Notes under the pieces: model-generated
Told to the model about the DNA's origin: nothing
Seen by the model: the letters and a program-made list of their open reading frames with translations, nothing else
Database searches by the model: none
Assembly: GCA_030248065.1 (NCBI GenBank)
Contig: JASAMV010003218.1
Location: 1-64,000 of the forward strand
Direction: 5' to 3'
DNA from: Rhynchonema sp. JSB1_4
Taxonomy: Eukaryota > Nematoda > Chromadorea > Monhysterida > Xyalidae
Length of the DNA stretch: 64,000 nt
Made by a program: the position numbers and the translations under genes
Shown here: positions 1-10,319 of the stretch, in pieces
Position numbering within the stretch: position 1 is the stretch's first letter
Layout: each line of letters begins with the position of its first letter

Positions 1-70
1 GAGTGTCGGGTCATTGCAAACTGTGGGTGTCGGGTGTCGGCGTACCCCAGATCTCGCACCCTAGCTCTGA
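1..70. repeat. TGTCGGG-rich tract, probably the edge of a MITE
   Basis: The first 70 bases contain repeated gtgtcgggtgtcgg units and end near a cccagatctcgcaccctagctc stretch split by short spacers. The same 7-base unit fills the subterminal regions of the hAT-like elements at 5329-5724 and 62440-62951, so this is probably the end of a third copy cut by the window start. No terminal repeat can be seen. Confidence 0.5.
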
Positions 71-74
71 GTAA

Positions 75-424
75 GGCTGTGAGCAGATAAACGCGGAATG
101 CGGAAATTGGTGAGCAGATAAACGCGGAATGGCAGATTTCTGCATTCCGCATTCCGCGTTTATCTGCTCACCTTTGCGGAATTTTGAATTTCTGCAAGTA
201 AATTTATGCTTTTGGTCAAGCATCTCAGTTGCTGTTTGCGTTAACACGCAACATTTTGAGGTCAGCACGGTGGAAGTTGTCATCGTCACCCAAGCACGCA
301 CCATTCCGCAAAGGTGAGTAGATAGACGCGGAATGCAGAAATCTGCCATTCCGCAAAGGTTAGCAGATAAACGCGGAATGCGGAATGCAGAAATCTGCCA
401 TTCCGCGTTTATCTGCTCACAGCC
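75..424. mobile_element. MITE with GGCTGTGAGCAG termini
   Basis: The ends form a perfect inverted repeat (ggctgtgagcagataaac at 75 and its complement ending at 424), flanked by TAA on both sides. A 3-bp TAA duplication is typical of PIF/Harbinger-type elements. Internally the gcagataaacgcggaatg unit recurs in both orientations around 110-170 and 310-420, giving several nested hairpins. No protein is encoded. It lies upstream of the first visible ORC3 exon, probably in an ORC3 intron. Confidence 0.75.
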
Positions 425-633
425 TAAAGAAAAAAAGCAGAGTCAAAACCACACAGCAGATTCCAATTTTTAATTTAACGGATTTGATTTAGGCCCAGTT
501 TAATTAAGCGCAAGCCTGTTAGGCCCACTCATCTTTGAAAAAACTCTGTTGCTGTGACTGTTCTTACTGAAAGTTGTCCTGCTGGCCACTGCTCACATGT
601 CCATTAGTCACAACAGCAACTCTTTTTTCACAG

Positions 634-2677
634 GTTGTCCACATTTCCTCGGACAATGACGTCGTATCGCTTGTGGACTTCTACGAAACTCAACTGACGC
701 GTTCCGGTCGACAAGAACAGTTGAAGCGTTTGCATCGACATTGGAATCTGTGGAATGTCGGCTCATTACGCCAGGCATTGCACATCGTTCGTCAAGTGAT
801 GGCCAATAATCCGGCGCCTGGATTCATTGGTGTGTCTTGATTGAGCACGTGTTTTGGTCTGTATTGTTTTGGTGACATTGGCAGCCAGCGCGTTTTTGAG
901 TATGTGTTTGCATGGACCTGATTTCCCACACGGGCGGTGCACCAGGTCATCGTCAATGCAAGTGAATCGCCCACGTGACCCGAAAAAAGAGAAGTACGCT
1001 GTGTTTTTTCAGAAACTCGACGAAAACTGGATGATTTTCTGATGCGAATGAATAAAATGGAGCAATCGTCGACCATCGAAGGGAACACGACAGACACTGA
1101 TAGCGTACGTTGTTGGTCACTAATCGGTCACAATGGCCCAAGATTTTGGCATTCTTTGCAAAATATTCACTTCTATCTCAGCCGATCCATCCGAAATCAG
1201 CACGAAGTGCCAAAGTGCTCGCACAGCAGAAAGTCTCGTGGAACGCGTACAAGCAGAAGTTGGAGGAAAGTATGCGTGCCGCTGAGAGCAATGATCCGTT
1301 CACAAAATTGAGATCCGACTGTTGGCGGTAGGTCGTTATCTATTGAGACGAGGCACATATTCCACTTAGGGACGCATCGACTGCGGCTGCGACTATGGCA
1401 AAGGAAATTTTATTTGGATCTTGTTTTGCAACAGGATTGAAGCGCGAATTTCGATCAGCGCTAGAGTAACAGCCCAAGACCAGATGATGCCATTGAGTTA
1501 ATCGAACCCTGGAGGTGCAATTGCATTGCAAAACAAGTTCCAAACAAAATGTACCGCTGCTGCGTGTCGTAATCCAACGGCGGACACAGTCAATCCGTGG
1601 TCAATTTCAATTGTTGTATCAAACTGGATCATCGCAATCGCAGATGGTGGCACGACACGTACACCGAGAATTGTTGCGACACGAGCGAGCTGGCTTTACA
1701 TGAAGCATTCTTTGTGCCGTTGTATCCGTCGGTGAAAGCTATGTTGCTCGCTGGACACAAGCAGACATTCGACAGGGCCGTGTTTGACACCGACTGGTTC
1801 ATGCTTTTTTGGTTTTTTAGCTTGTGGCAATTTGGCACCACTGCTTTTTTCTGTTTACCCGTGCGTTACGGTTTGCACGTGACCATCCTTGTATAACAGG
1901 TTGCGCCTGTTCATTTATGGGTTCAACACCCATCGGCAAGCGAGCTATATCTCAGGAGACGCTGGCCGTGGGCTGAGTCAGCTCTCCATCTCTGAAAATG
2001 AAATGATAGGTGCCCAATTGGTGAACAGCCTCAATGGTATGATTTTTCTGAAATATCTGCCAAATATTTCGTGGTATCTGCCAAATTCAAACGACCACTT
2101 ACTAAAAATAAATGTGGTTGACGTGGATATAAACTTTCAGTTTCGTGCCCAACAAAGAGAATGTCGATTCTTCAACCCCAACCACAATCCCGGACACAAT
2201 TCTGGCATTGCGCGTGTTGTGTACATTGTCGGCTACACATCACACTGCAAAACGACAGACTATGACGTTGAAGGATTGGAGGCAAAGCTGGTTGCAATGT
2301 GTGCAACAGCACACAAGTGAGTTAGATGCTGATTGATTCTGTGGTAAGCGAATTATTTTCATCGATGTAGCGTAGCACGTTCTGTAACCGCAGTATTCAG
2401 CTCACCGTTTCAGAAGCTGACTTCATGCCAATTTTATGCCATATCGTAATGAGTTTGAAAGTTAGCTCTTTCAGATAAATCCAAACGCAAGCGTATGTCT
2501 GACGAGCTGTCGGCCCGCTTTATGTGCAGCGTTGGTGAGTTGGAGTATCTGGGTTGTGTACGTGCGATAGGACAACGCCGGGTGGACGCTGTCCAGAAAT
2601 TGTACATCCCGTGGTTGAGGCAAAATCATTCGATTGGTGCTAACTCGGCTGAGGATGATGTTGAGATGATTGAATGA
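634..2677 (+). CDS. ORC3: Origin recognition complex subunit 3 (C-terminal part)
   Basis: Six exons (about 634-829, 1201-1327, 1370-1465, 1644-1796, 2141-2316, 2475-2677) join in frame to encode about 316 residues ending at TGA 2675-2677. The last exon carries SARFMCSVGELEYLG, which matches the ARF-x-VSELE-x-LGF signature at the ORC3 C-terminus. The exon before it has PDTILALRVL followed by LKDW, matching the region where ORC3 proteins read PDICIAYKLH and VDW. The 1644 exon has LHEAFF followed by a run like the conserved LHE segment. ORC3 is part of the six-subunit ATPase complex that marks replication origins in the nucleus. The 5' half lies outside the window. The third intron is only 42 nt. 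The first three exons are weaker than the last three. The gene lies 262 bp upstream of CDC45 on the same strand. Confidence 0.8.
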
Positions 2678-2939
2678 TTCGTATTTTGAATTAAGTTTGT
2701 GTTTTGTTGTTCGGATCTTTGTATTTTTTGATCTCAACTGCTATCACAAGTCCAGTATTTGTGGGATTCCATTTTCATTACCGAATAAAATTGTGCTCCA
2801 GTTTTAACATGCTTAGTGTTGTGACGATATTCGCTTGAGCGATGCGACGCAGATATGAATGTACTATCTGTGCTAATTCTCATTGGAAACAATTTTGTCG
2901 TTCACTGCACCGCCATCATTTCCAGTGAGTGGTGTGACC

Positions 2940-5900
2940 ATGATTATCAGAGCGCTTCGCTCGGAGTTCTACAGCGTGCTCGTGTCACAGTCACAGCATG
3001 TTCTGGTGCTGGTTGCCAGGGATGTTGACGCTCTGTGCGCTTCCTTGCTCTTACAGGTTAGTTGCTATGATTTTCAGTCCTAGGGTGATATTTTCGAAAC
3101 GGTGTAAAGGTCAGTTGGGTGTAAATTTCGGTGGAAAGCTCGGTCGACAGCTAGGTGTGATAGACCTCGGTGTAAACTTCAAACATTCCACGTTAATAAG
3201 ATGCAATGTTTCACGTTTACACCGAGCTACGCCGACCGAACTTTACACCGACCTTTACGCCCAACAGACCTTTACACCGTTTCGAAAATTCCACCCCTAG
3301 TTAAACATGTAGTCCGCTTTTTCACTTCGTGTTCGACTTGTGATCATTGGTCCATGCTTGCTCACTAGTTATCACTAGCCCGTTACCAATAGCCCTCACG
3401 TTTCAGCACGCGTTGCGAGTCGATCACAAGCCGCACACGGTTGTGTCGGTGGGCAATTTCGATGACGTGGTGAGGGTGGTGCATGAATATATCGACAAGG
3501 TTGGTCGTGTGGAGCGACAAAAATGGCATTTCTGCTTGCAAAAATGGCTCATTTGTACGTGGTGCTTCCCATCATATACGCATTCCGTCGGCCGATACGC
3601 GGTTCAAATGATATTTTACGAAATAATGCTTGTTCAAAGACTTTTTACGGTTGGCGTAAATGCAGCACAAGGACTGAGCAGAAGCAGTAACCTTTGGGCA
3701 TAACTTGCCGAAGATTTTGAACCACAAGATTGCTCTGCCGTTGCCCGAGATTGACCTTTGCTGTGGACGCCTTCATCTCTCATGCGGCTTGCTTCACAAC
3801 GCAACGCTGCAGCTGTGACTCACATGTTGTGCAGGTACGCCACATCGTGCTCATCAATTGTGGTGCCACCGACAATTTGACCGATCGTTTGTTCCCGACA
3901 GAAGATGAAGACGAAACGCCTCAAATTCCAGCCGGACTGAAGGTTTTCGTCGTTGACAGGTTAGGAATCGTCAAGTGTGCGAATTATTATTAATTTGTCG
4001 ACGGTGCCTTCAATGTTAGTTGTCTTTAATAGTTGTCATATATAAATTTTTCAGTCGTCGACCATTTGACCTGGATAATTTTTTCGAGTCTGATTTTGTG
4101 CGACTGTTGATACCGCCGGACGAAGACTTGGACAATGTACCGGAAATAGCTGATGTGATAGATCAGGTTGCCATTTTTTATATTTTGATTGTGTGAAATG
4201 AAAAACATTTTTTTCTACCCGTGACGGTTTCAGTTTGACCCGGAATCCGATGATTATGACTACGACGAACACAAGACATGGCAGAAAAGAAGGTTAATAG
4301 ATTGTTCCGAATTATTCTGAGTAGTTGATAGCCACAAAGATTATATGACGAGCTGTTTTTCAGAGATGACATAATCTGGAACTACTACCAGTTTGTCTAC
4401 TACAAAATGCCGGTTAGTTGTTTTTCAGTGTTAACAGAGTTCTGGTCCTTGTTACGGCATATGTCCAGAAGAACATCGTTTTGCAGGTATCGCTAATCAT
4501 GATGAAACTAATCCACGAGCTTTCCCTTGCAACGACGGAACAGTGCTGGTTAGTATGCGACAAAAGATTGGCAAAATGAATCTTTTGATCGTTCAAATAT
4601 ACGTTACGTTCTATAGGTTTTGGGATTTAGCTGAAGATCTGAGCCTGGAAACTGCATAGAAATCTCAGTCACCCAGCCGCGTGCGCGGAATGCAAAAAGG
4701 AACAATGCAGCTGCCAGATATCACACCGTGCTCCATAGACACGCACAGTGGTTATAGAAACCGAAGGAACAGTATGAGCTGCATTAAAGCTGAACTCGCC
4801 ACTGAGTATTGTGAATGTTTCACCATCATCCTTTGCAGGTTGGCCATAGTCGGCACAACATCGTTCTTCCTCGAGGGTAGATGGAATCGTACCGAATACC
4901 AAGCGACCTGTGCCAATGAACTGCGACAAGCACTCAGATCCGTTGATAAAACGCAAACAACCAGGGACTCACTGGTCATTGAGTTTGAAGAAGAGTGCGT
5001 GGGGTTGCTCTGCTTTTCATGCTTTTGTGTGCCAGTACTAAACTTAGTGATTGGTCCGGTCCGGTTCGACCCTGTCTTGTCACATCAATAGTGTTCGAGA
5101 TCTATGTATGTGTTCGAATTTGTGTTGCTACACTTTGATTGCTTGTCTGGCAGCAAGTTTTACGCTTCGGAAGTTATTGCCGTCAGTAAACCGACTATCA
5201 TCGGTATTGCATCAAGTTACATGGCCAAGACAGGACCGACATGTATCAGACCGATCGCCAAGGTTGACACTGACTGACTGTAATTGTGTCCAGCAAATTT
5301 ATTTATACGTTTCTAAATGTTAGCTGGATGGGGTTAGAGATCGGGGAGGGGTACCCGACACCCGACATCTGGAGGTACCCTACAGCCGATACCTAAGATC
5401 TCAGAAAAAGCCGACACCCGGCAGTTCTAAAACTTCCAGACACCCGACATCAACTCTTTGAACCAAAAACAGGCAGATTTATATCATTAATGCAATTTTT
5501 GGCTCTATCTACCGAATTCAAGTTGTTTTAAACGAAATAAACACCAAAATTTCACATTCTACGCGTTCGGGAACATTTCGTTCGAAGAAAATTCCCAATC
5601 AAAATTCTTCTTTTGGCAAAACAACTGATGTTTTGAACAGGTGTCGGGTCCCAAAAAACCGACACCTGACATCTGGAGGCACCCGGCACCTACACTTTTG
5701 GCACCCGGCATCCCTTTAACCTTATAGCTGAATATTATTTGTTTGCAGCGTTTGGCTGCCCCTCTACCGTCACTGGTCGTTGTTGGAGAGTGCCAATCAT
5801 TGTATGACCTTGTTCAGCAAGTTCGCCCTTTGGTCACAACATGGCCGCAATCATTTGAACAAATTCTTCGTCAGACTAGGGTTTGTGCTCCGTTTTGTAC

Positions 5901-8900
5901 ATTTTTTCATTTCAGTGTGAAAATGTCATGTTCAAAAACAACAGGTTGCCACTAACGCAAGCGCGTCAGACCTTCGGTTCGATGAAAACGGACTTTCGAA
6001 AGGAAATCGTTGCGTCTCTGTATGAGCACGCTGAGGCTTGGAAGTTAGTGGTGTGGATAAGAAAAATAGGCAGGTTCAAGCTTGGTGGTCTTTCTTCGCA
6101 CACGACATGACTCCTCCACATTTTGTGATTTGCTGGCGCTATATATTTGGGTGGACCATTGAGCAAGTTGTTGCCTGACAGCAGTGATGTAGTTGGTCCG
6201 AGCAAGAAAGCTAGCTAGCTGGAGGGGTCCGGCGCAAGAAAGCTAGCTGGCTAGCCGGGTACCCCGATTTGGGGCTATTGGTCCAGAAGTCAAAAACAGT
6301 GGTATAAAAATTGGTCGAAGTTTTGCCAAAATAAGCCTAAAATGCGTGTTTTTGTGCATGTGTGAGCAAATTTGAGCGAATTTGACCATTTTGGTCCATA
6401 AAGTGGTCATTTTGGCACTAAAATCAACACTTTTTTTGACTTGATGACCGGAGCAAGAAAGACTAGGTAGTTTTGGGGGGTATGGGTTTGGGAGACCCGT
6501 TGCAGTAGCTGTCACCTCCTCGTGGTGACGGGTGGAAACGATCAAGGTTAAGAGCTAGCCAAGATCGGCCAAGCACAGCTTCACAGCTCAACACAGAGGT
6601 TGCCACCACAGTCGGCAACGGACGCCCGCCAGTGCTGTACCATCTCTACTTTCCTTTTTCACCCCTGGTCACAGCACAAACACGACAATAGCCACAGAGT
6701 TCCTAACAGTTTAATGGAACGAAGACGGCCTGCATGGGCAGAGGGTCGTTGGACCAGATCTCCCCAAACTAGCCATGGGCATGATGAGGCACAACCACAA
6801 AATGGAAACAGTCCAACATTTTCTGTGTAAGTGCCTCGGCCTGAAAAACATCCGAAAACAAACCATGGGCGCAGAAACAGACCCTAGATGAAGCCCGCGA
6901 TACTATAGTGTTGGTTGGTTTATTGCTCTCAGTGACGCATAAAACCATGCATGTAAATTAGTGATAGAAGCACAGTTACAAGACCGGGTGGGACAATTAC
7001 GGAAATGAAAATAGTTACAACACTGGTTATAACAAAACCACAGCAAATAAAAGCTACAAAAAGCGCCAAGGAGAGAGAAAGATCACGGACATCAGGACAG
7101 ATCACAGGACATGTTAACAGAACTGAAAATTATGCATTAATCCTCGTCCTCGTCAAACGACAAGTGTCGGGCTCAGAGGGCGCATATTGGGATCAGTCCA
7201 TATTGTCAACAGTCCAGAACAGATGGTGGGTTGGTGATTGTCCGTCACTTCCGTGTACCACCATTTAGCGACGTGGCTGGCGTCCCCAGGCTGACGTGAA
7301 TGCGTATCGAACGAGACATCGCCATATCCATCTCGTTGACCGCATCCGGACGCGGTGGCGATACTATAGTGTCGTGGGTGGCCGAATTTATCAGGGAGAC
7401 CACATGTTTTGATTAGAATTTCGGCATAGTGCAGCATATAAATAGGAACAGTCCTGTCACAGTCAGCACACATCACACAATGAACGGGGATCTGTTCTAC
7501 ACAGAATAATGGTCTCCAAGTTGCTGGGCCTGTGTAAAAATCCCTACCATGGGGTTCCACACTGGCGCGGCTCGCCGCGCCTGCCCACGAATCATCATCA
7601 TGGGTTTGGGAGCAAGAAAGCTACCTAGCAGTTGGGGGTATTACCCCCCATACCCCCCCCCCAAGCACATCACTGCCTGACAGCTTTCTCCACTCTGGTT
7701 ATGAAGTTCACGTCATCAGTAAATTTGAAAGCATCCTCTTCACAGGCAAAGTCACTTGACCAAAACAGTTTGATCTGGTCCAACTGTTTGTGCTGAACGA
7801 TGTTTTATTGGTGTGTAAAAAGCTGGCACATTTGCAGAGTGGACGAGCTGTTGTGTGGCAGTTACACGGCGACGTGGTCGTACTCCAACTGTGTGTCGGC
7901 AATGGAACATGCGGCAGCGACACTCGCACTCATGCACATTGATGTGGCAAACAGTCAGGTTGGTTGTCGCGTTTGAATGCTCGAATCCGAAACAAGAACC
8001 TTTTACGCTGATCACAATGAGTGGCATCAGTAAATCTCGCAAATGAAATCGTCTGAAACAAAAAATCACGTGGCCAAAACAAGACCAGATCGGATCTATC
8101 GCCACTCTTGGTACCAACGTTTGTGTTTTACAGCTGACCGACGAGCAGAGGTTCATTGCTGCAGCACAGTGCCTCCGAAAGTCAGTTGGACGTTCTTATC
8201 TACTTGTTCTATTTTTTGATATATTCAAAACCGGAAATGATATTCATTTGTATCGCAGGGAATCCGAAAATCACCTCTACTCGGGCATCGAGCTGTTCAA
8301 AAGCTACCTGCGCGCGGTGACTCGTGAGGCGACTGCAGCACTGTTGCACTCACACGCCGTGCCCTGTGGCTCGTATTTGCATCTCGCACTCGCTCCAGTA
8401 GGTCAAGTGTGGTCTTGTGATGCAGTTTTCAGTTTTGAGTCGCGCCATATGGTTTTTCAAATTTTTTAACGCTTCTTCCAGGGAGCGGATGCTGAAATTC
8501 TTTCCCAACCTGGTGCTATTGTGTATTTTGGAAGATTCTATCTTCGCGCTCTGATGCGAACGGTTGGTCTGCTTCAGCTGTGATTTTGATTATTCTGTAT
8601 GAGTAATTGACTGATTCATTCAAGAATTTGAACATAAATTCAACGTTTCCACCGTGGTTTGAGCATCAATTATAACGTTCAGAAACGCCGTGCAAAATGC
8701 CGCGAGAAGCCCCTGGTGGTGTCAGTACCTTGTGCCCATCCACAGGGACATCACGTGTTGGGAGCAATATCGCCAATTGAAGTTGAGCAGCAGCTCGCCA
8801 CACCGCAAACGTTGGTCGAGCTGTCAGACTAATTTGATATCGGGAATTATCTGTGGTTAAAGCTGTAGCCACAACAATTTTTACAAATGTAATAGTTTGC

Positions 8901-9284
8901 AGAATTATGCCGCGCGCTTTCGAACGAGCCGCCGATCAGGCCAATATCGATGTTGTACTGCTGACGTTCGAGGGCACTGGTTAGTACCGCTTAGTGTTTT
9001 GACCAGCGTAAAATTGACGATCGAGTGTTCAAAAGCATCTTTTACACCGCTTGTCCAATTGCCCTGCAGTGGTGCGTTTGCGCAGCGAGGACAAGATGCG
9101 TTTCCTCGACTGTCTCATGTTGTGTCTCGGCTCAACATCATCAAGTGCTGCCAGTGCGCAATCGAGACACCACGACACTGTTGAACAGTTGGACCCAACA
9201 TTGACCACCGACAGTTACAGTCAACAATTGGACTTGACCGACTCGCTCACGCCCGTTGCTGACCCGGTGGTGGTATCGGGATGA
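2940..9284 (+). CDS. CDC45: CDC45, CMG helicase subunit
   Basis: Seventeen exons join without a frame break to about 603 residues: 2940-3056, 3407-3499, 3835-3959, 4055-4166, 4234-4292, 4364-4412, 4487-4548, 4839-4994, 5749-5880, 5945-6043, 7838-7958, 8134-8180, 8259-8397, 8482-8562, 8683-8810, 8903-8979, 9070-9284. Human CDC45 is 566 residues. CDC45 joins MCM2-7 and GINS to form the replicative helicase and has an inactive DHH phosphoesterase fold. Landmarks in order: DVDALCA in exon 1, HIVLINCGA in exon 3, PPDEDLD in exon 4, LAIVG in exon 8, LYRHWSLLES in exon 9, LPLTQARQTF in exon 10, LYSGIELFK in exon 13, PRAFERAA in exon 16 and SEDKMRFLDCL in exon 17. The tail after that is Ser/Thr rich and longer than in human. 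Introns 1, 8 and 10 carry transposable elements. The start codon follows a splice acceptor by 14 nt. Confidence 0.95.
3083..3296. mobile_element. MITE, GGGTGATATTTTCGAAA family, short copy
   Basis: Inverted termini gggtgatattttcgaaacgg and its complement are followed inward by complementary arms with a ggtgtaaa periodicity. The element is flanked by CTA on both sides (3080-3082, 3297-3299). It lies in CDC45 intron 1. A longer relative is at 13352-14173. Confidence 0.8.
5329..5724. mobile_element. hAT-like non-autonomous element with TGTCGGG subterminal repeats
   Basis: The ends read tggggttagag and ctttaacctta. The flanks are tagctgga and tagctgaa, an 8-bp target duplication with one mismatch. 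The interior has cccgacacc repeats near both ends and an AT-rich middle with no coding capacity. It is the diverged partner of the element at 62440-62951 and lies in CDC45 intron 8. Confidence 0.75.
6566..6895 (+). pseudogene. Non-LTR retrotransposon reverse transcriptase tail, remnant
   Basis: One frame near 6780-6895 reads MRHNHKMETVQHFLCKC, resembling the Cys/His segment at the C-terminus of many LINE reverse transcriptases (H-x-ETVEHFL-x-CP). The stretch is short, has no intact upstream domain and sits inside the hAT element. On the opposite strand at 7372-7560 another frame has HCVMCADCDRTVPIY, which may be a second remnant of the same sort. Confidence 0.35.
6912..7357 (-). mobile_element. 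Short retroposon (SINE/LINE 3' end) with 15-bp target duplication
   Basis: The unit is flanked by perfect 15-bp direct repeats gcgatactatagtgt (6897-6911 and 7358-7372). Read on the minus strand it ends with gagagcaataaaccaacc, a polyadenylation-like AATAAA and an A/C-rich tail. Over about 320 bases it is nearly identical to the plus-strand copy at 24465-24782, which is shorter at the 5' side. 5' truncation, variable-length duplications and an A-rich tail indicate target-primed reverse transcription. Confidence 0.8.
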
Positions 9285-10319
9285 TTAATGGATGCTGCTC
9301 TTCCGACTCATGGTTTTCTTACGTGCAATTTCCATTCGAAATTTGGTGATTTGGTGCAAATGCACCAAGAACTTTCGCATTTTGCTCACCAAGACGGAAG
9401 TTCTGGGTGCAGATTGCACCTTGCACATTTGAAAAAACCTGGGCTTTGTTGACAATATATTTTGTTGATTACGTCTCAGAAAAAACCGAAATTATTATTC
9501 CCTATCATATCGATTTGTCCAACCTTGATTCCATTTGATTTGACTTCACTTATTGTGAATTTTGATCTCAACATTTTATTTTGGTCGCTGTCCAAAAGAG
9601 CTCGATCTCTGAGAAAGTTGTTGTTCAAATATTGGTATTGTTTGTCCAGTTCCAGTATTGTGCACTGGTGCATTCCATTTGATGGATTATCTGCTTTTGA
9701 GGTCATGCTTGCCCTCTTTATTATTCACTTCACTTGATTGTTATTATAGTGCAAGTTTGTATGGTATGATTAGTTGTTGAATTGTAAAATCCGGTTTAAT
9801 AGCACTGTGTGTTGGAGTATTTTTGTTTGGATCATTTGGATAAACAGTACTCGTGCGTACTTCACGTGTGTGCCTTCCAGGTGGCTTGTTTATGTGTCTG
9901 TCCGCTTGTGTTTCCAACCCTGCTTCTGTTGGCTTGAAGCTTATCGTTTCTGATTTCTGCTGGTAGTGCAGTGTGGTTCTTGTACTCAGTCAGAATTAGT
10001 GCCCTTTTGTGGTTACTTCACAAAAATTAGTGTGGTGTCAAACACTTCCTGATCGTACCGGCTTTACCTTTGACGCGTTGCTTTTATGAGGGGTATTTTG
10101 AGATTCACCAAATTTCGACCGGCGTAATGATGTTTGTTTGTTGTCTTTGTACAACTTCTTTTGCTGGCCGAAGTTGGCACCAGTAAATGTTCAAATAATT
10201 ATCCTTTAATTTTAAAAGTCACGCACTGAAAGCAACGTCGATCCGGTCCGATCACCAACTTTTGTGTTTGCACCCATTTGCCTCCCCCCTTCGTTTGCAG
10301 GTGTGTGTGATCGCACGAA
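9285..10319. other. Intergenic stretch between CDC45 and R1
   Basis: AT-rich sequence with no exon that shows splice sites and a protein pattern. Around 9345-9432 ggtgcaaatgcacc-like words recur in both orientations, a small hairpin-rich patch. A 76-codon minus-strand frame at 9476-9706 has no recognised motif and is not called. The last 20 bases carry a splice-acceptor-like ttcgtttgcag (ending 10300), 19 nt before the R1 start. Confidence 0.5.

Larger units (their letters stand above)
6182..7675. mobile_element. hAT-type element in CDC45 intron 10
   Basis: The element begins cagtgatgtagttgg, ends with the inverted acatcactg, and is flanked by perfect 8-bp duplications cctgacag (6174-6181 and 7676-7683). 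CAGTG termini with 8-bp duplications are the hallmark of hAT elements. Repeated gagcaagaaagctagctag blocks lie just inside both ends. There is no transposase. The interior holds reverse-transcriptase-like remnants and a short retroposon at 6912-7357. Confidence 0.85.

Noticed and set aside
1889..2320. 143-codon plus-strand frame overlapping ORC3
   Set aside because: ORC3 exons 4 and 5 join in frame and match the family without the 1900-2040 part; the 3' part is a shadow of exon 5.
4619..4660. Short frame after 4619 (FWDLAEDLSLE) as a CDC45 exon
   Set aside because: Exons 7 and 8 already join across it to give the conserved LAIVG.
5051..5323. Frames near 5150 resembling KFYASEVIA, a possible CDC45 segment
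   Set aside because: It would be out of order relative to the recognised CDC45 motifs, and exons 8 and 9 join in phase without it. It is intron sequence.
9476..9706. 76-codon minus-strand frame
   Set aside because: AT-rich, no motif, no partner exons.
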